Assembly (NCBI RefSeq): GCF_034521915.1
Contig: NZ_JAXHLU010000001.1
Span: forward strand, 62,001 to 126,000
Source: Fodinibius sp034521915
GTDB taxonomy: Bacteria; Bacteroidota; Rhodothermia; Balneolales; Balneolaceae
Length of the DNA: 64,000 nt
Reading direction: 5' to 3'
In this document: positions 50,838-61,353 of the stretch, piece after piece
Numbering within the stretch: position 1 is the first letter of the stretch
Layout: every line of letters begins with the position of its first letter
Program-made: the position numbers and the translations under genes
Notes under the pieces: generated by a model
Seen by the model: only the letters and a program-made list of their open reading frames with translations
Told to the model about the DNA's origin: nothing
Database searches by the model: none

Positions 50838-51303
50838 AATTGTCTCCAAGTATTTACTCTCTGGGAGTAATATATTAGAATTTATTAATATTAAAAATTT
50901 CTAATGTTAATTAGATGTTCTTAATTTTTAAATATAGCCATAGCAGTATCAGCAGGCGTTTTTACAAAGATTAGAATTATATCAGTAGATTTATTTTAAG
51001 GAGAGAAGATATAATCCGAGGAGAAATGAGAGATTCTGACAGTCAAGAAATCAAAAAAGTATGAAAAAGTATCTCTTACTTATTCAGTCATAATAGCTTG
51101 ATGAGGTTTGTATCTGTCAAAAAATTCAGAGCAATAAAAAAAGCCCTGAACCTTACGATTCAGGGCTTCAATAAATGAAAAATAGAAGATTTTGAATTAC
51201 CATCCCATCCGACCGCTGAATTTGCGATCGGATGGATTAACAACTCTCTAAAGCATGTCCATCAGATGGTTTCTACAAAATAGTTCTAATATTGGCACTC
51301 AGA
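50838..51303. other. Intergenic region with two hairpins
   Basis: Contains the terminator at 51134-51168 and a further near-perfect hairpin CATCCGACCGC/GCGATCGGATG at 51206-51234. The remainder is AT-rich and shows no gene. Confidence 0.65.
51134..51168 (-). terminator. Terminator downstream of pdhC
   Basis: On the minus strand GAAGCCCTGAA/TTCAGGGCTT with a TCGTAAG-like loop followed by TTTTTTATTG, 136 bases beyond the pdhC stop. Confidence 0.85.
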
Positions 51304-52554
51304 TTACAGCACCATCCCCAAAGGATTCTCAAGCATACGTTTCAGCGTATCTAAGAATTTAGCTGCTGATACGCCATCCACAATACGATGATCGCTGGAC
51401 AGGGTAACTTTCATCCGCTTGCCGGGAACCACTTCCCCATCTTCTACAACGGGTTCTTCACGAATAGCTCCCACCGCAAGAATACAGGCGTTGGGCGGAT
51501 TGATGATAGCCGTAAACTCTTCGATACCGAACATGCCAAGGTTGCTAACCGTGAACGTACTGCCTTCCATCTGTTCGGGCTGCAAGTCGCGATTCTGAGC
51601 TTTTTCAATCAGCTCTTTACTTTCGACCGCAATCTGTTGTAATCCTTTCTGGTCAGTATTATCAATAACCGGAGTAACAAGTCCCTCGTCAATACCCACA
51701 GCCACGGCAACATTAACATCGCCATGTTCAATAATTTTATCTCCCTGCCATGAGCTATTGATATCAGGATGCTGACGCAGTGCTGTTGCACATGCTTTCA
51801 CCACAATATCGTTAAAGCTGATTTTAGTATCACTAATTTCATTGAGTTGCTTTCGGGCATCCCAGACCGCGCTCATATCAATATCAATGGTCTCATAATA
51901 ATGCGGGCTACTGAACTTACTTTCAGACAATCGTCGAGCAATGGTCTTTCGCATCTGAGATACGCGGTGCTCTTTGTCCTCCCTTGATACCGTAGCTGCC
52001 GGTGCTGCAGCAGGCGCTTTCGAAGGTTCGTAACTTTCTATGTCTCGTTTAATGATTCTTCCGTTTGGACCACTTCCTTCTACATTTGCAAGATTGATGC
52101 CCTGTTCTTCAGCCATATTTCGCGCCAAAGGAGAAGCTTTAATTCGTCCGTCATCAGGTTGACCGTTTCCTTTCTCATCCAGATCACCGAATACGGGATC
52201 GAAACTTTCCTCTTCTTCATCAGCCTCTTTAGCAACTTCTTGCTTTTCTTCATCAGAAGATTCCTTGGAACCGCTCTCAGATTCAGCTTCTTCCAAAATA
52301 TCACTGATATCTTCACCTTCCTCACCAATCACGGCAATCAAACCGCCGAGTGGCACAGCATCTCCTTCATCAACAAGAATTTTTAGGATCGTCCCGGCAT
52401 CAAAGACCTCAACTTCCATCGTTGCCTTATCAGTTTCCACCTCGGCAATAACATCGCCGGATTCCACTGTATCTCCTTCTTCAACATTCCACGAAGCGAT
52501 AACGCCTTCTTCCATCGTATCGCTTAGCTTGGGCATTTCAACCTTAACTGCCAT
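51304..52554 (-). CDS. pdhC: Pyruvate dehydrogenase E2 (dihydrolipoamide acetyltransferase)
   Basis: Core enzyme of 416 residues that transfers the acetyl group to CoA. Domains: one lipoyl domain with K43 in ETDKATMEVEV, an acidic linker (about 80-130), peripheral-subunit-binding domain (IKASPLARNMAEEQGINLAN near 139) and the catalytic domain with H389 and D393 in SDHRIVDGVSAAK. The gene follows pdhB by 62 bases on the same strand. No E3 gene is present in the window. Confidence 0.95.
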   Translation of the reverse strand: MAVKVEMPKLSDTMEEGVIASWNVEEGDTVESGDVIAEVETDKATMEVEVFDAGTILKILVDEGDAVPLGGLIAVIGEEGEDISDILEEAESESGSKESSDEEKQEVAKEADEEEESFDPVFGDLDEKGNGQPDDGRIKASPLARNMAEEQGINLANVEGSGPNGRIIKRDIESYEPSKAPAAAPAATVSREDKEHRVSQMRKTIARRLSESKFSSPHYYETIDIDMSAVWDARKQLNEISDTKISFNDIVVKACATALRQHPDINSSWQGDKIIEHGDVNVAVAVGIDEGLVTPVIDNTDQKGLQQIAVESKELIEKAQNRDLQPEQMEGSTFTVSNLGMFGIEEFTAIINPPNACILAVGAIREEPVVEDGEVVPGKRMKVTLSSDHRIVDGVSAAKFLDTLKRMLENPLGMVL

Positions 52555-52616
52555 AATAGTTAAATTTAAATCGTTTACTAATTGTAATTTTATTCAACAA
52601 ATTTGAAACTCAGTGT

Positions 52617-53600
52617 TTACTTGCGATAAGTAACAGTATTAACTGCATCTATCACCTGGTCCGGACTTGGCAACCACTCATCAAAAAGATTTTTGGCAAA
52701 GGGCGCATTTGTATCCGGCAACGTAACGCGCTGTACAGGGGCATCCAGATAGTCAAACGCCTCGCGCTGTATCAGGTATCCAACCTCGGCCGCGAATCCG
52801 CCAAACGGATGCGCTTCATCAACAATTACGCAGCGATTGGTTTTGCGGATGGATTTCACAATTGTTTCCATATCCAGCGGCTTAACAGTACGGGGATCAA
52901 CAATTTCCACATCAACATCTTCCTTGGCCAGCTTTTCGGCTGCCTGGGTAGCAACGTGGTACATTTTTCCATGCGCTACCACCGTTACGTCACTTCCTTC
53001 GCGTTTTACTTTGGCCTTTCCAATGGGGATGGTAAAATCATCCTCTTCGGGCACTTCGCCTTTCAAACCGTACATCTGCTCAGATTCCATAAAAAGTACC
53101 GGGTTATCATCGCGAATGGCCGATTTCAAAAGACCTTTGGCATCGGCCGGCTCTGAGGTATAAATCACTTTAAGTCCGGGAAAATGCGCATACATGGAAT
53201 CATACGAAACCGAGTGCGTGGCACTCAACTGTCCCGCTGAAGCATTGGGTCCCCGAAATACAATCGGAATCTCCACTTGTCCGCCGGTCATATATCGCGC
53301 TTTGGAAGCGTGATTAATAATCTGATCAGCGGCCAGCACGGCAAAATTAAAGGTCATAAACTCCACAATGGGTCGCAGGCCATTCATGGCCGCTCCTATT
53401 CCGATACCGGCAAAACCGAGCTCGGAAATAGGCGTATCGATCATCCGCTTTGACCCGTATTTATCGAGCAGACCTTTGGTGACCTTATAGGCTCCATCGT
53501 ATTCGGCGACTTCTTCGCCCATTACAAAAATATTTTCATCCTGAGACATCTCTTCATCTATTGCTGCCCGGATTGCTTCTCTGAATTGTAACTCAGCCAT
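52617..53600 (-). CDS. pdhB: Pyruvate dehydrogenase E1 beta
   Basis: TPP-dependent E1 beta subunit of 327 residues. Typical features: FREAIRAAIDEEMSQDENIF, MGEEVAEYDGAYKVTKGL, TPISELGFAGIGIGAAM, and the C-terminal RRVTLPDTNAPFAKNL-type segment. It pairs with pdhA, from which it is separated by a repeat of about 80 bases, and with pdhC downstream. Confidence 0.96.
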   Translation of the reverse strand: MAELQFREAIRAAIDEEMSQDENIFVMGEEVAEYDGAYKVTKGLLDKYGSKRMIDTPISELGFAGIGIGAAMNGLRPIVEFMTFNFAVLAADQIINHASKARYMTGGQVEIPIVFRGPNASAGQLSATHSVSYDSMYAHFPGLKVIYTSEPADAKGLLKSAIRDDNPVLFMESEQMYGLKGEVPEEDDFTIPIGKAKVKREGSDVTVVAHGKMYHVATQAAEKLAKEDVDVEIVDPRTVKPLDMETIVKSIRKTNRCVIVDEAHPFGGFAAEVGYLIQREAFDYLDAPVQRVTLPDTNAPFAKNLFDEWLPSPDQVIDAVNTVTYRK

Positions 53601-53675
53601 TTTATCTAGATTCTCAGTTAAGTTAGCTTTTCGTAGTACTTATTTATTATCAAATTCTGTAATCGCTCCACATTT

Positions 53676-53758
53676 TAGAAGCCAGAAGTTTGAAGTTAGA
53701 TAAACCCTTAAAACCAGCATTTAAATCCAATCTCAAACTTCCAACATCCAGCTTCTAG
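53676..53758. repeat. Dispersed inverted repeat between pdhA and pdhB
   Basis: Arms tagaagccagaagtttgaag and ctcaaacttccaacatccag form imperfect inverted copies with gcttct at the far end. It overlaps the last bases of pdhA (minus strand) and is a separate family from A-C. Confidence 0.65.
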
Positions 53759-54861
53759 GTATGGAATGGATAATCATCTTCGGCAAACATGTGATCGTAA
53801 AGATCTTCTTTTTCGGGGAAATCACTTTCCTCAGCAAAATCGATCGCATCCATCACCGTGTCTTCCACACTATCTTGAATTTCATCAACCTTATCTTCAT
53901 CAATGATACCTTCATCAAACAGGTAGTTTTTAATTCGCGCAATCGGATCGAGCTTTTCATATTCTTCGAGCTCTTCATCCGTACGATACTGCATGGGATC
54001 CGACATTGAGTGTCCGCGATAGCGATACGTTCGAATCTCTACAAACCACGGCTCAGAGTTTTTTCGGACGTCCTCGGCAATTTCTTTCATCTTTTCGTAA
54101 ACCGTGAGCACATCCATGCCGTTGATCACCATTTTCTTCATCTTAAAACCATCGGCACGATCCACAATTTCACCAACCGAATGTCGGTGTACGGCCGTAC
54201 CCATTGCATAGCCGTTATTTTCTACGGCATAGATACAAGGCAAACCCCAGTTTTGGCTCATATTCAACGTTTCGTGCAGGGCGCCCTGTGGAACAGCTCC
54301 ATCGCCCAGGAAACAAGCCGTAACACGGTCATTTTGCTTGTATTTGTTGGCAAAAGCAATTCCGCCGCCGAGGGGAATATGTCCGCCTACAATTCCGTAT
54401 CCACCCCAGAAGTGTTCATCCACATTGGCAAAGTGCATCGATCCGCCCTTGCCTTTTGAACAGCCGGTCACTTTTCCATAGAGCTCAGCCATACCTTCTT
54501 TGGGGGATACCCCTCGAACTAAGCCCCATCCGTGATCGCGATAGGCCGTAATAATATCATCGTCATCATTCAGGGCGTAAGTCGTTCCGGTAGAAATAGC
54601 CTCCTGTCCCATATATAGGTGGAGGAATCCACCGAACTTCCCTTTTTGATACATCTGCATTGCGCGTTCTTCAAACCGGCGCTGCAAATACATCTGTTCA
54701 AACATATCTACAACATCATCGTCCGATAAGTCGAGATCACTATGTTTCTTATCGGTGGGATCGGGCAATTCCGTACTGCGAACAATCTCTCCGTCGGTAC
54801 GGATACCGGTTCCTTTTGGAGTAAACGAAACTTCTTCAGCGTTTTTTTCTTTTTTAGCCAT
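53755..54861 (-). CDS. pdhA: Pyruvate dehydrogenase E1 alpha
   Basis: TPP-dependent E1 alpha subunit of 368 residues with a charged N-terminal extension (to about 35), then MFEQMYLQRRFEERAMQMY, HLYMGQEAISTGTTYAL, the TPP motif GDGAVPQGALHE...NWGLPCIYAVENN, HSVGEIVDRADGF and YRYRGHSMSDP with the phosphorylation-loop serine. Makes hydroxyethyl-TPP from pyruvate. First gene of the pdhA-pdhB-pdhC order. Confidence 0.96.
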   Translation of the reverse strand: MAKKEKNAEEVSFTPKGTGIRTDGEIVRSTELPDPTDKKHSDLDLSDDDVVDMFEQMYLQRRFEERAMQMYQKGKFGGFLHLYMGQEAISTGTTYALNDDDDIITAYRDHGWGLVRGVSPKEGMAELYGKVTGCSKGKGGSMHFANVDEHFWGGYGIVGGHIPLGGGIAFANKYKQNDRVTACFLGDGAVPQGALHETLNMSQNWGLPCIYAVENNGYAMGTAVHRHSVGEIVDRADGFKMKKMVINGMDVLTVYEKMKEIAEDVRKNSEPWFVEIRTYRYRGHSMSDPMQYRTDEELEEYEKLDPIARIKNYLFDEGIIDEDKVDEIQDSVEDTVMDAIDFAEESDFPEKEDLYDHMFAEDDYPFHT

Positions 54862-54967
54862 AATATCTTTAACAGCAGATTAGCTGTTACAACGTTTCAA
54901 TTGAAAATTTCACTCAAATCAGACTCAGAAAATATACCTAAAATTATGGAAGATTACAGGTAATCCG

Positions 54968-57638
54968 TTAATCTAAATGTTTGTTGATAATTGACGGAAG
55001 CTGATCAAATAATTCTTTCAGCTTTTCCGGTTTTCGTCCGCCGGCTGTTGCCAGGTTCGGCTGGCCTCCGCCTCCACCGCCGAGCATCTGTCCAAGCTCA
55101 CCCACTAATGCACCGGCCTTTAACTCTTTTTGTTTAATGAGGTCTTCGGTTACAGCCGCCATCACATAGACTTTGCCTTCTTCAGAATCTTTGGCCCCAA
55201 GCACCGTAACCGTTCCTTCCTGCTGTTTATCGAGCGACTCATACCCCAGCTGTTTCAGCAGATCCATATCGGCATGCGGCACTTCACCGGAAACCAACTT
55301 GATACCGCTGTTGAGTTCCCGCGCATTCTGGATAAGTCCATCTAACTTGGAAGCACTCTGTTGTTTGCGCAAATCTTCAACCTCTTTTTCCAGCTCTTTT
55401 CGTTCTTCAATAAGCTGATGTATATCGCGCACCAAGTCTTGGCTCTGACCTATCTCTGAGCGAATTTGCTGTACCAACTCGTTTTCTTGCCGCAAATACT
55501 CGTCCACACTCTTTCCTACTTTTGCTTCAATTCGTCGAATTCCAGCCGCTGCAGAAGATTCACCGGTAAAACGGAAATAGCCAATTTCGCCGGTAGCATC
55601 TACGTGCGTACCACCGCAAAGCTCCATCGAATAATCCGGATCAAAAGAAATTATGCGGACCTTATCACCGTATTTTTCGCCAAACAGCATCGTAGCCCCG
55701 CGCTCTTTCGCTTTATCAATAGGTACATTGCGCTCTTCCTGTTTAGAAATATTCTGCTGTATACGATTGTTGACAATTTCCTCAATCTGATTCAACTCAC
55801 TATTCGTAATTTGATCATAATGTGAGAAATCGAATCGCAGATGTTGTTCATCAACCAGTGATCCCTTTTGTGCGATATGATCGCCCAGCACCTGTTTTAG
55901 TGCGGCATGTACCAAGTGTGTAGCGGAGTGGTGCTTTCTGACTTCCTTGCGTCGGTCGCCATTGACCATTGCCTCCCACTCTCCTTCGGGATCTTCGGGC
56001 AATTTATCAACAATGTGAATGTAGCCGTCCGGCGATTGCTGTACATCCAGCACCCGCAAGTGTTCATCACCATTGCTGATGATTCCCGTATCGGCTACCT
56101 GACCACCGCTTTCTGCATAAAAAGGTGTTTTGTCCAAAATAAGAGCATTTTGGTCGTCACCTTTACGCATAGCTTTAATATTACTCCAGGTTGAAAGCGA
56201 ATCGTATCCCACAAACTCAAAATCTTCGGTATCGGTAACAGTAAACCATTCTTCTTGGGATGATTGATCCACGTTGAAGTTCCCCGCCGCACGAGCGCGT
56301 TCTTTCTGTTCTTTCATACGTTTATTAAATCCTTCCACATCAACATCCATGTCCCGTTCGCGCGCCATCAGCTGCGTCAAGTCGATGGGGAATCCGTATG
56401 TATCATGCAGTTTAAAAGCATCTTCGCCGGATATTTTGTTCTTACCCTCGGCCATCTCATTAAATAGTTCAATGCCCTGCCCCAGCGTATTTAAAAAGCT
56501 TTTCTCTTCGGATTGAATAACATTCTGCACGTAATCCTGCTGGTTGACAAGAACGGGAAATACATCTTTGAACTGTTCGGCCAGCGTGGGCACCAGCTTG
56601 TAGAAAAACGGCTTTTTCAAATCCAGCTTGTCCCAGCCGTAGCGAATAGCGCGCCGCAAAATTCTACGAATCACATAACCGCGCCCGTCATTACCCGGCG
56701 ATGCCCCATCAGCAATAGAAAAACTTACCGCACGAATGTGATCGGCAATAACCCGCATGGCAATATCGATCTCATCGTCATCACCATAGGTAACATCCGC
56801 AAGTTCACCAATTTTATTAAGCAAGGGCGCAAAAAGATCGGTGTCGTAATTCGACTTTTTATCCTGTAGGATTGCACAAATACGTTCAAAGCCCATACCC
56901 GTATCTACATGCTGGGCAGGCAGCTTTTTAAGTGAGCCGTCGGGCTGACGATTAAACTGAATAAATACCAGGTTCCAAATCTCCATCACCCGCGGGTCAT
57001 CCATATTCACGAGCTCGGCTCCATCTTTTTCTTTACGCTCCTCGTCAGGACGAATATCCACATGTACCTCGGAGCACGGGCCACATGGTCCGGTTTCGCC
57101 CATCTCCCAGAAGTTGTCCTTTTTATCAAATTTCAGAATGTGATCGGGATTGATAGTGGTTTCCTCTTCCCAAAGTTCAATCGATTCTTGATCTACCGGA
57201 AGTCCATCGTCCTCATCCCCTTCAAAAACCGTTGCATACAATCGGTCCGGATCAAGTCCCCATTCATCAACAAGCAGCTCCCATCCCCAGCGGATGGCTT
57301 CACGCTTAAAATAATCTCCGAACGACCAGTTACCGAGCATTTCAAAAAGCGTGTGGTGATAGGTATCGTGTCCGACTTCTTCAAGGTCATTATGCTTGCC
57401 GCTCACACGAATACAGCGCTGACTGTCAACCGCTCGCTGCCAGGTTTCACCATTTTTTTCGTAACCGGATTGTTCATCCAGAAAAGATCGGTTTAAACTG
57501 ATTCATCCCTGCATTTGTAAATAGCAAAGTAGGATCATTCTGGGGTACAACCGGTGCGCTGGGTACAATCAAATGATCTTTTTCTTTAAAAAAGTCCAGG
57601 AATTCCTGGCGTATTTGTGCAGAACTCTTGTGGGACAT
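54968..57638 (-). pseudogene. alaS: Alanyl-tRNA synthetase, frameshifted
   Basis: Essential class II synthetase that charges tRNA-Ala. The first piece (ATG 57638) gives MSHKSSAQIRQEFLDFFKEK, FTNAGMNQFKPIF and stops. The second frame continues from about 57481 with EQSGYEKNGETWQRAVDSQR and VSGKHNDLEEVGHDTYHHT through the catalytic, editing (HSATHLVHAAL, CGGTHVD) and C-terminal domains to GQMLGGGGGGQPNLA. Deleting one base of the TTTT at 57482-57485 restores a 889-residue protein; total length is one base over a multiple of three. Because the gene is essential, the simplest reading is a sequencing or assembly error. Confidence 0.9.
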
Positions 57639-57810
57639 CAGTTTTGTTTATCTTAGTTTCAGATTATTCAGACCGTTGAAAATAGCAAAAATTAGTGTTG
57701 AACTCATCTTAAAAACGGTTGAAATAATAGTTCTTTTGCACACTATTAATTGCGATTATAGATTATGTTCATACATTATTCTAGAAGAGGCCTCGCAAAA
57801 CCTATTCTTT

Positions 57811-57944
57811 CGTGTCATTCTGAACTCGTTTCAGAATCTAAATCTTCTATATTAGTTTTAAATATAGATCCTGAAACCTGTACTCCGAAGTTTTAACGTA
57901 GGAGTATAAATTCCCCGCATAGGCGGGACACTGCAGGATGACAT
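57811..57944. repeat. Dispersed palindromic repeat, family A copy 4, interrupted
   Basis: Left arm cgtgtcattctgaactcgtttcag-type and right end ctgcaggatgaca match the family. The right half is interrupted by about 55 bases that include tactccgaag...ggagta, itself a small inverted repeat, and ccccgcataggcggg, another. It fills the gap between alaS and the DUF502 gene. Confidence 0.7.
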
Positions 57945-57988
57945 TTTAAGTTTTGCAAAGTCCTCTAATAAACAAAATATTTGTCGAT

Positions 57989-58558
57989 ATGCGTCCCATT
58001 ATCAATAGTTTTCTACGTGGATTATTACTCGTCTTTCCAATCGGAGCTACCATATATGTAATTTATTCGGCTATTAGGTGGTCAAATAATTTTTTTAATG
58101 ATCTGCTTTTTGAGTGGCTCAATATCGATATTCCCGGGTTGGGTATTATCACTGTTTTCTTTGGGATTTCGGCCATTGGATACATCTTTTCGCGAGCTAT
58201 CACCAAACCTATTGTTACATATTTTGAACAATTCCTAAAAAAGGTTCCCTTCATCAAAATTATTTATACTTCGCTGAAAGAGCTTACCGAAGCCTTTGTC
58301 GGGGATAAAAAACGATTCAACAAACCGGTTCTTATTGATTTAGGTGGTATGGAAGCCAAACGAATTGGTTTTGTTACTCAGAAAGATCTCAACCAGTTTG
58401 GTATCGAGGATATGGTTGCCGTTTATTGTCCCCACTCTTACAACTTTTCGGGAAACTTATTCTTGGTGCCCACCCAAAACGTCACTCCCATTGAATTCAA
58501 TTCTACTGACGTAATGAAGTACATCGTTTCTGGAGGGGTAACAAATATTACGAACTAG
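57989..58558 (+). CDS. DUF502 family membrane protein
   Basis: Inner membrane protein of 189 residues from ATG 57989 (MRPIINSFLRGLLLVFPIGA); the in-frame TTG at 57953 is not convincing. Two membrane helices (about 8-29 and 51-69) are followed by KKVPFIKIIYTSLKELTEAF, the PVLIDLGGMEAKRIGFVTQ motif and a C-terminal HSYNFSGNLFLVP, typical of DUF502. Function is unknown; no operon is apparent. Confidence 0.88.
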   Translation: MRPIINSFLRGLLLVFPIGATIYVIYSAIRWSNNFFNDLLFEWLNIDIPGLGIITVFFGISAIGYIFSRAITKPIVTYFEQFLKKVPFIKIIYTSLKELTEAFVGDKKRFNKPVLIDLGGMEAKRIGFVTQKDLNQFGIEDMVAVYCPHSYNFSGNLFLVPTQNVTPIEFNSTDVMKYIVSGGVTNITN

Positions 58559-58618
58559 TTTCGCATCAATTAAGAATAGTAGAATAATGATAGAAACGAA
58601 TTACAAGCTGTATCTCAC

Positions 58619-59545
58619 TTAATACACTTCTACAAATGTTCGTGCAGAAGGCTTAACGTATCTTTTAAGATCCCTTTCGTCCCATTCTTCGGGTGTTTTC
58701 CCGGATGCGGGCTCTCGAACATCCAGATACTGGGTAAATCCTTTTTTAGCCAATGCACGATAAATACCACTCTCCATCCCTTTAAGTCCACAAATATACA
58801 TTAGCGTGTTCTCCTGCTCCATGAGGGGATCAAGTAATTCGGACTCATCCCATAAACAGGTTTGTACATATTTTTTAGTGCCGTCGGGACGTCGATCTTC
58901 ACGGGAAACATGAGGCAGGTAATGAAAATTATCGTGCTTCTCATCCAAGGGCTCAAAATAATCTGCATAAAGTAAATCTGTGCGATACGCGCAGCCAAAT
59001 ATCAGTACGATTTCATTTTCAAAACCGTTATCAAGCAGCTCTTTAATCATGCCCCGATAGGGTGCAATACCAGTGCCTGTAGCAAAAAAGACGTAATTAA
59101 AGTCGGTGGCATTTTCGGGCAGTAAAAAACGGCGTCCGCTGGGACCGGTCATTTTTACTTTATCCCCGGGCTGCAGGTCTGCCAGGTAATTGGAGCATAC
59201 GCCCAAATACAGCTCATTATTATCAAATTCTTCTATCGTTCGCTTAACCGTTGTAGATATCAGATGTGATTTGCCATCTTCTCCTTTTGTAGGCGAAGAA
59301 ACAGAATAAAGCCTCAATTTATAATCGCGACCCTTTTCATTTTTTCCGGGCGGTAAAATGCCTATTGACTGTCCAACACGAACGTGTCCTTCCAAATCGG
59401 TTCCCGAAATATCAAAAGTCACATGACGTACAAAATTGGGGCTACTTTCTTTCGTGCAAATCCTATTTTCGACGATTGGCACTTCGACAGGATCTTTGGG
59501 CGTATAGATATTTAATTCTACTTCTGGGAGTTTGATCTCCGGCAT
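58619..59545 (-). CDS. Ferredoxin-NADP reductase
   Basis: Flavoenzyme of 308 residues that exchanges electrons between NADPH and ferredoxin. FAD domain: KLRLYSVSSPTKGE with Y-S-x-S, GVCSNYLADLQPGD and KMTGPSGRRFLLP. NADP domain: FFATGTGIAPYRGMI, then MYICGLKGMESGIYRAL, and a C-terminal tyrosine (VEVY), the plant-type arrangement. The seven-iron ferredoxin at 6923-7276 is a possible partner. It is a single gene. Confidence 0.92.
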   Translation of the reverse strand: MPEIKLPEVELNIYTPKDPVEVPIVENRICTKESSPNFVRHVTFDISGTDLEGHVRVGQSIGILPPGKNEKGRDYKLRLYSVSSPTKGEDGKSHLISTTVKRTIEEFDNNELYLGVCSNYLADLQPGDKVKMTGPSGRRFLLPENATDFNYVFFATGTGIAPYRGMIKELLDNGFENEIVLIFGCAYRTDLLYADYFEPLDEKHDNFHYLPHVSREDRRPDGTKKYVQTCLWDESELLDPLMEQENTLMYICGLKGMESGIYRALAKKGFTQYLDVREPASGKTPEEWDERDLKRYVKPSARTFVEVY

Positions 59546-59860
59546 AATTGTAATTTAAAAAACGTTATTTAGATCAGATTTAAACGGCTATGAACTTGTG
59601 AATGTTCAGCCAAAATTACAAGCGGATTTTGTACTTATATAATCTCTAAATACGAAAAGCCAGCCAGCTAAAAACGTTTTTAATATTGTTAGATTTGATT
59701 AGAAATGAGACATCGATCCAGTGTAGGGATGTAACCGCAATTATCAGCCTTTCAGTACTTGTTATATTACTATACGGACTTAGAAAAGATACTGATAATT
59801 AATTTTCAGAGCTACATTTTTCATTCAGTGGTAATTCGACCGCAATATGTCCTATTCTCC
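59546..59860. other. Intergenic region
   Basis: 315-base AT-rich gap upstream of the ferredoxin-NADP reductase; no gene, repeat or convincing hairpin seen. Confidence 0.6.
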
Positions 59861-60223
59861 TCATGATGCCACACTGAAAGATTTGCTTAAATCAGATTGG
59901 GAAATAGGTTTAGAAAGAAAATCGATATAATCGGTATTATTCATTTTCTTCTGATGAGCCAAGTCAGAATTTCCGGAAATATAAATTACTGGAATCGACA
60001 TTTTTTCCTGAATCCTTCTCATAGCTTCAATCCCATCCATCTCTCCTTTTAGACGGATATCCATTAAAATTAGATCGGGACTGTGTTCTAATGCCTTATT
60101 TATAGCATCTTCTCCGGATGAAACTTTGTCGATAACCTGATGACCCATACTGGTAACCATTCGCTCAATCAACATGGCAATAATCATCTCATCCTCAACA
60201 ATTAACACTTTTTTTGTCTCCAT
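59861..60223 (-). CDS. Stand-alone response-regulator receiver protein
   Basis: Single REC domain of 120 residues, no output domain. E10/D11, phospho-acceptor D55 in LILMDIRLKG, the YISGNSD switch and K105 in LSKPI are present. No sensor kinase or output gene is adjacent. It may relay phosphate to a kinase elsewhere. It is divergent from the lipoprotein/sigma module at 60447 onward. Confidence 0.93.
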   Translation of the reverse strand: METKKVLIVEDEMIIAMLIERMVTSMGHQVIDKVSSGEDAINKALEHSPDLILMDIRLKGEMDGIEAMRRIQEKMSIPVIYISGNSDLAHQKKMNNTDYIDFLSKPISQSDLSKSFSVAS

Positions 60224-60369
60224 AGAAGCCGTTGTTATACAAATATTTTTAAATACTGTGCCTTTTTGTTTATAAGAGTATTGAGTTGCAGAGTTGTTAC
60301 AAATCAGACCTCTATTATTGGTATTAGTTCCATTAATATTTCTTAATAATTTATTCCAAAAAAGGATTG

Positions 60370-60394
60370 GGGGTACCCCCTTGCGGTATGTGTA
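60370..60394 (+). promoter_or_regulatory. ECF-type promoter candidate, first copy
   Basis: GGGGTA at 60370-60375 and ATGTGTA at 60388-60394, starts 18 bases apart, 52 bases before the ATG of the following lipoprotein. The same bipartite pattern occurs before the lipoprotein at 62023. Proposed target of the ECF sigma at 61354-61950. Confidence 0.55.
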
Positions 60395-60446
60395 TTAACA
60401 ACAGAAGTTGAACACAATTATAAAAAAACTACAAAGAGGTAATGTT

Positions 60447-61190
60447 ATGAATCTACTTAACAGGCTATCCCTAATTATTTTAATACCTGCATTATTATTT
60501 GCCGTAAGCTGCAGTGTTTCTGATTCCAATTCAGGCGGTGAAAAACAGGTAGCAGTAAAAATGAAGCTAAATCAAATGTCAACAGCCACTGCTAAACAAA
60601 TCTCATCATCACCCACCATACAATCGGTAGACTCCCTGACGGAAGTTAAACTCTTAGTCGAAGAACTGGAGTTGGAAAGTACGATGGATGAAGATTCTCT
60701 TGATTTCGAAGTCGATGACTTTGTTGTGAACCTTCCGCTCGATGGCAGCGAAATCGAACTTTCGTCAGCTAATGTGCCTGCGGGAGTGTATGATGAGTTT
60801 AAAATGGAAATCGAACACGACGATGACACCAATGTAAACGATCCCGATTTCATTAACGAATCCGGCGATGACGATGGATATACTATTGTTATTAAGGGCG
60901 TTTACAACGGTGAAGACTTCATGTATCGCTCCCAGGAAGATTTTGAAATCGAGATGGAATTCAATCCTCCTTTCGAAATTAATGACAGCTCCTCTCCTTC
61001 TATTGCAATTAACATAGATCCCAGTGGTTGGTTTAAAGATTCATCCGGCAATGATCTGGATCCCACAGATCCTGCTAACCAAGAGCAAATTGATGAGAAC
61101 ATTGAAAACTCATTTGATGTGGAGGAGGAAGAAGACGATGATGATGACGATGATAGCGACGATGACGACAGTGATGATGACGATAATTAG
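60447..61190 (+). CDS. DUF4382-like acidic lipoprotein
   Basis: Exported lipoprotein of 247 residues from ATG 60447; the TTG at 60408 is not convincing. Lipobox LFAVSC puts the lipidated cysteine near residue 22. The core has KLLVEELELE, then LPLDGSEIELSSANVPAGVYDEFKM and the later GVYNGEDFMY, like DUF4382 domain proteins. The C-terminal 25 residues are nearly all Asp/Glu (DDDDDDDSDDDDSDDDD), an extreme acidic tail that may bind divalent cations. It precedes the ECF sigma gene. Confidence 0.7.
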   Translation: MNLLNRLSLIILIPALLFAVSCSVSDSNSGGEKQVAVKMKLNQMSTATAKQISSSPTIQSVDSLTEVKLLVEELELESTMDEDSLDFEVDDFVVNLPLDGSEIELSSANVPAGVYDEFKMEIEHDDDTNVNDPDFINESGDDDGYTIVIKGVYNGEDFMYRSQEDFEIEMEFNPPFEINDSSSPSIAINIDPSGWFKDSSGNDLDPTDPANQEQIDENIENSFDVEEEEDDDDDDDSDDDDSDDDDN

Positions 61191-61231
61191 TCAATGATGT
61201 CATCTAACATAATGCAGTTCTAATTATTATG

Positions 61232-61264
61232 AGGGCAAGCCTTCCACAGGTTTGCCCTTTTTTT
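61232..61264 (+). terminator. Terminator after acidic lipoprotein
   Basis: GGGCAAGCCT/AGGTTTGCCC-type stem with a short loop and a run of seven T, 42 bases after the lipoprotein stop. Confidence 0.88.
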
Positions 61265-61353
61265 ATGAGTTTCTCATCAAAAAAAATTTTTGCCAAAATA
61301 AACCTATAGAGTTCGTACTTTTAAAAATTCACTCTTGGTTTTACTTTTAGCTC

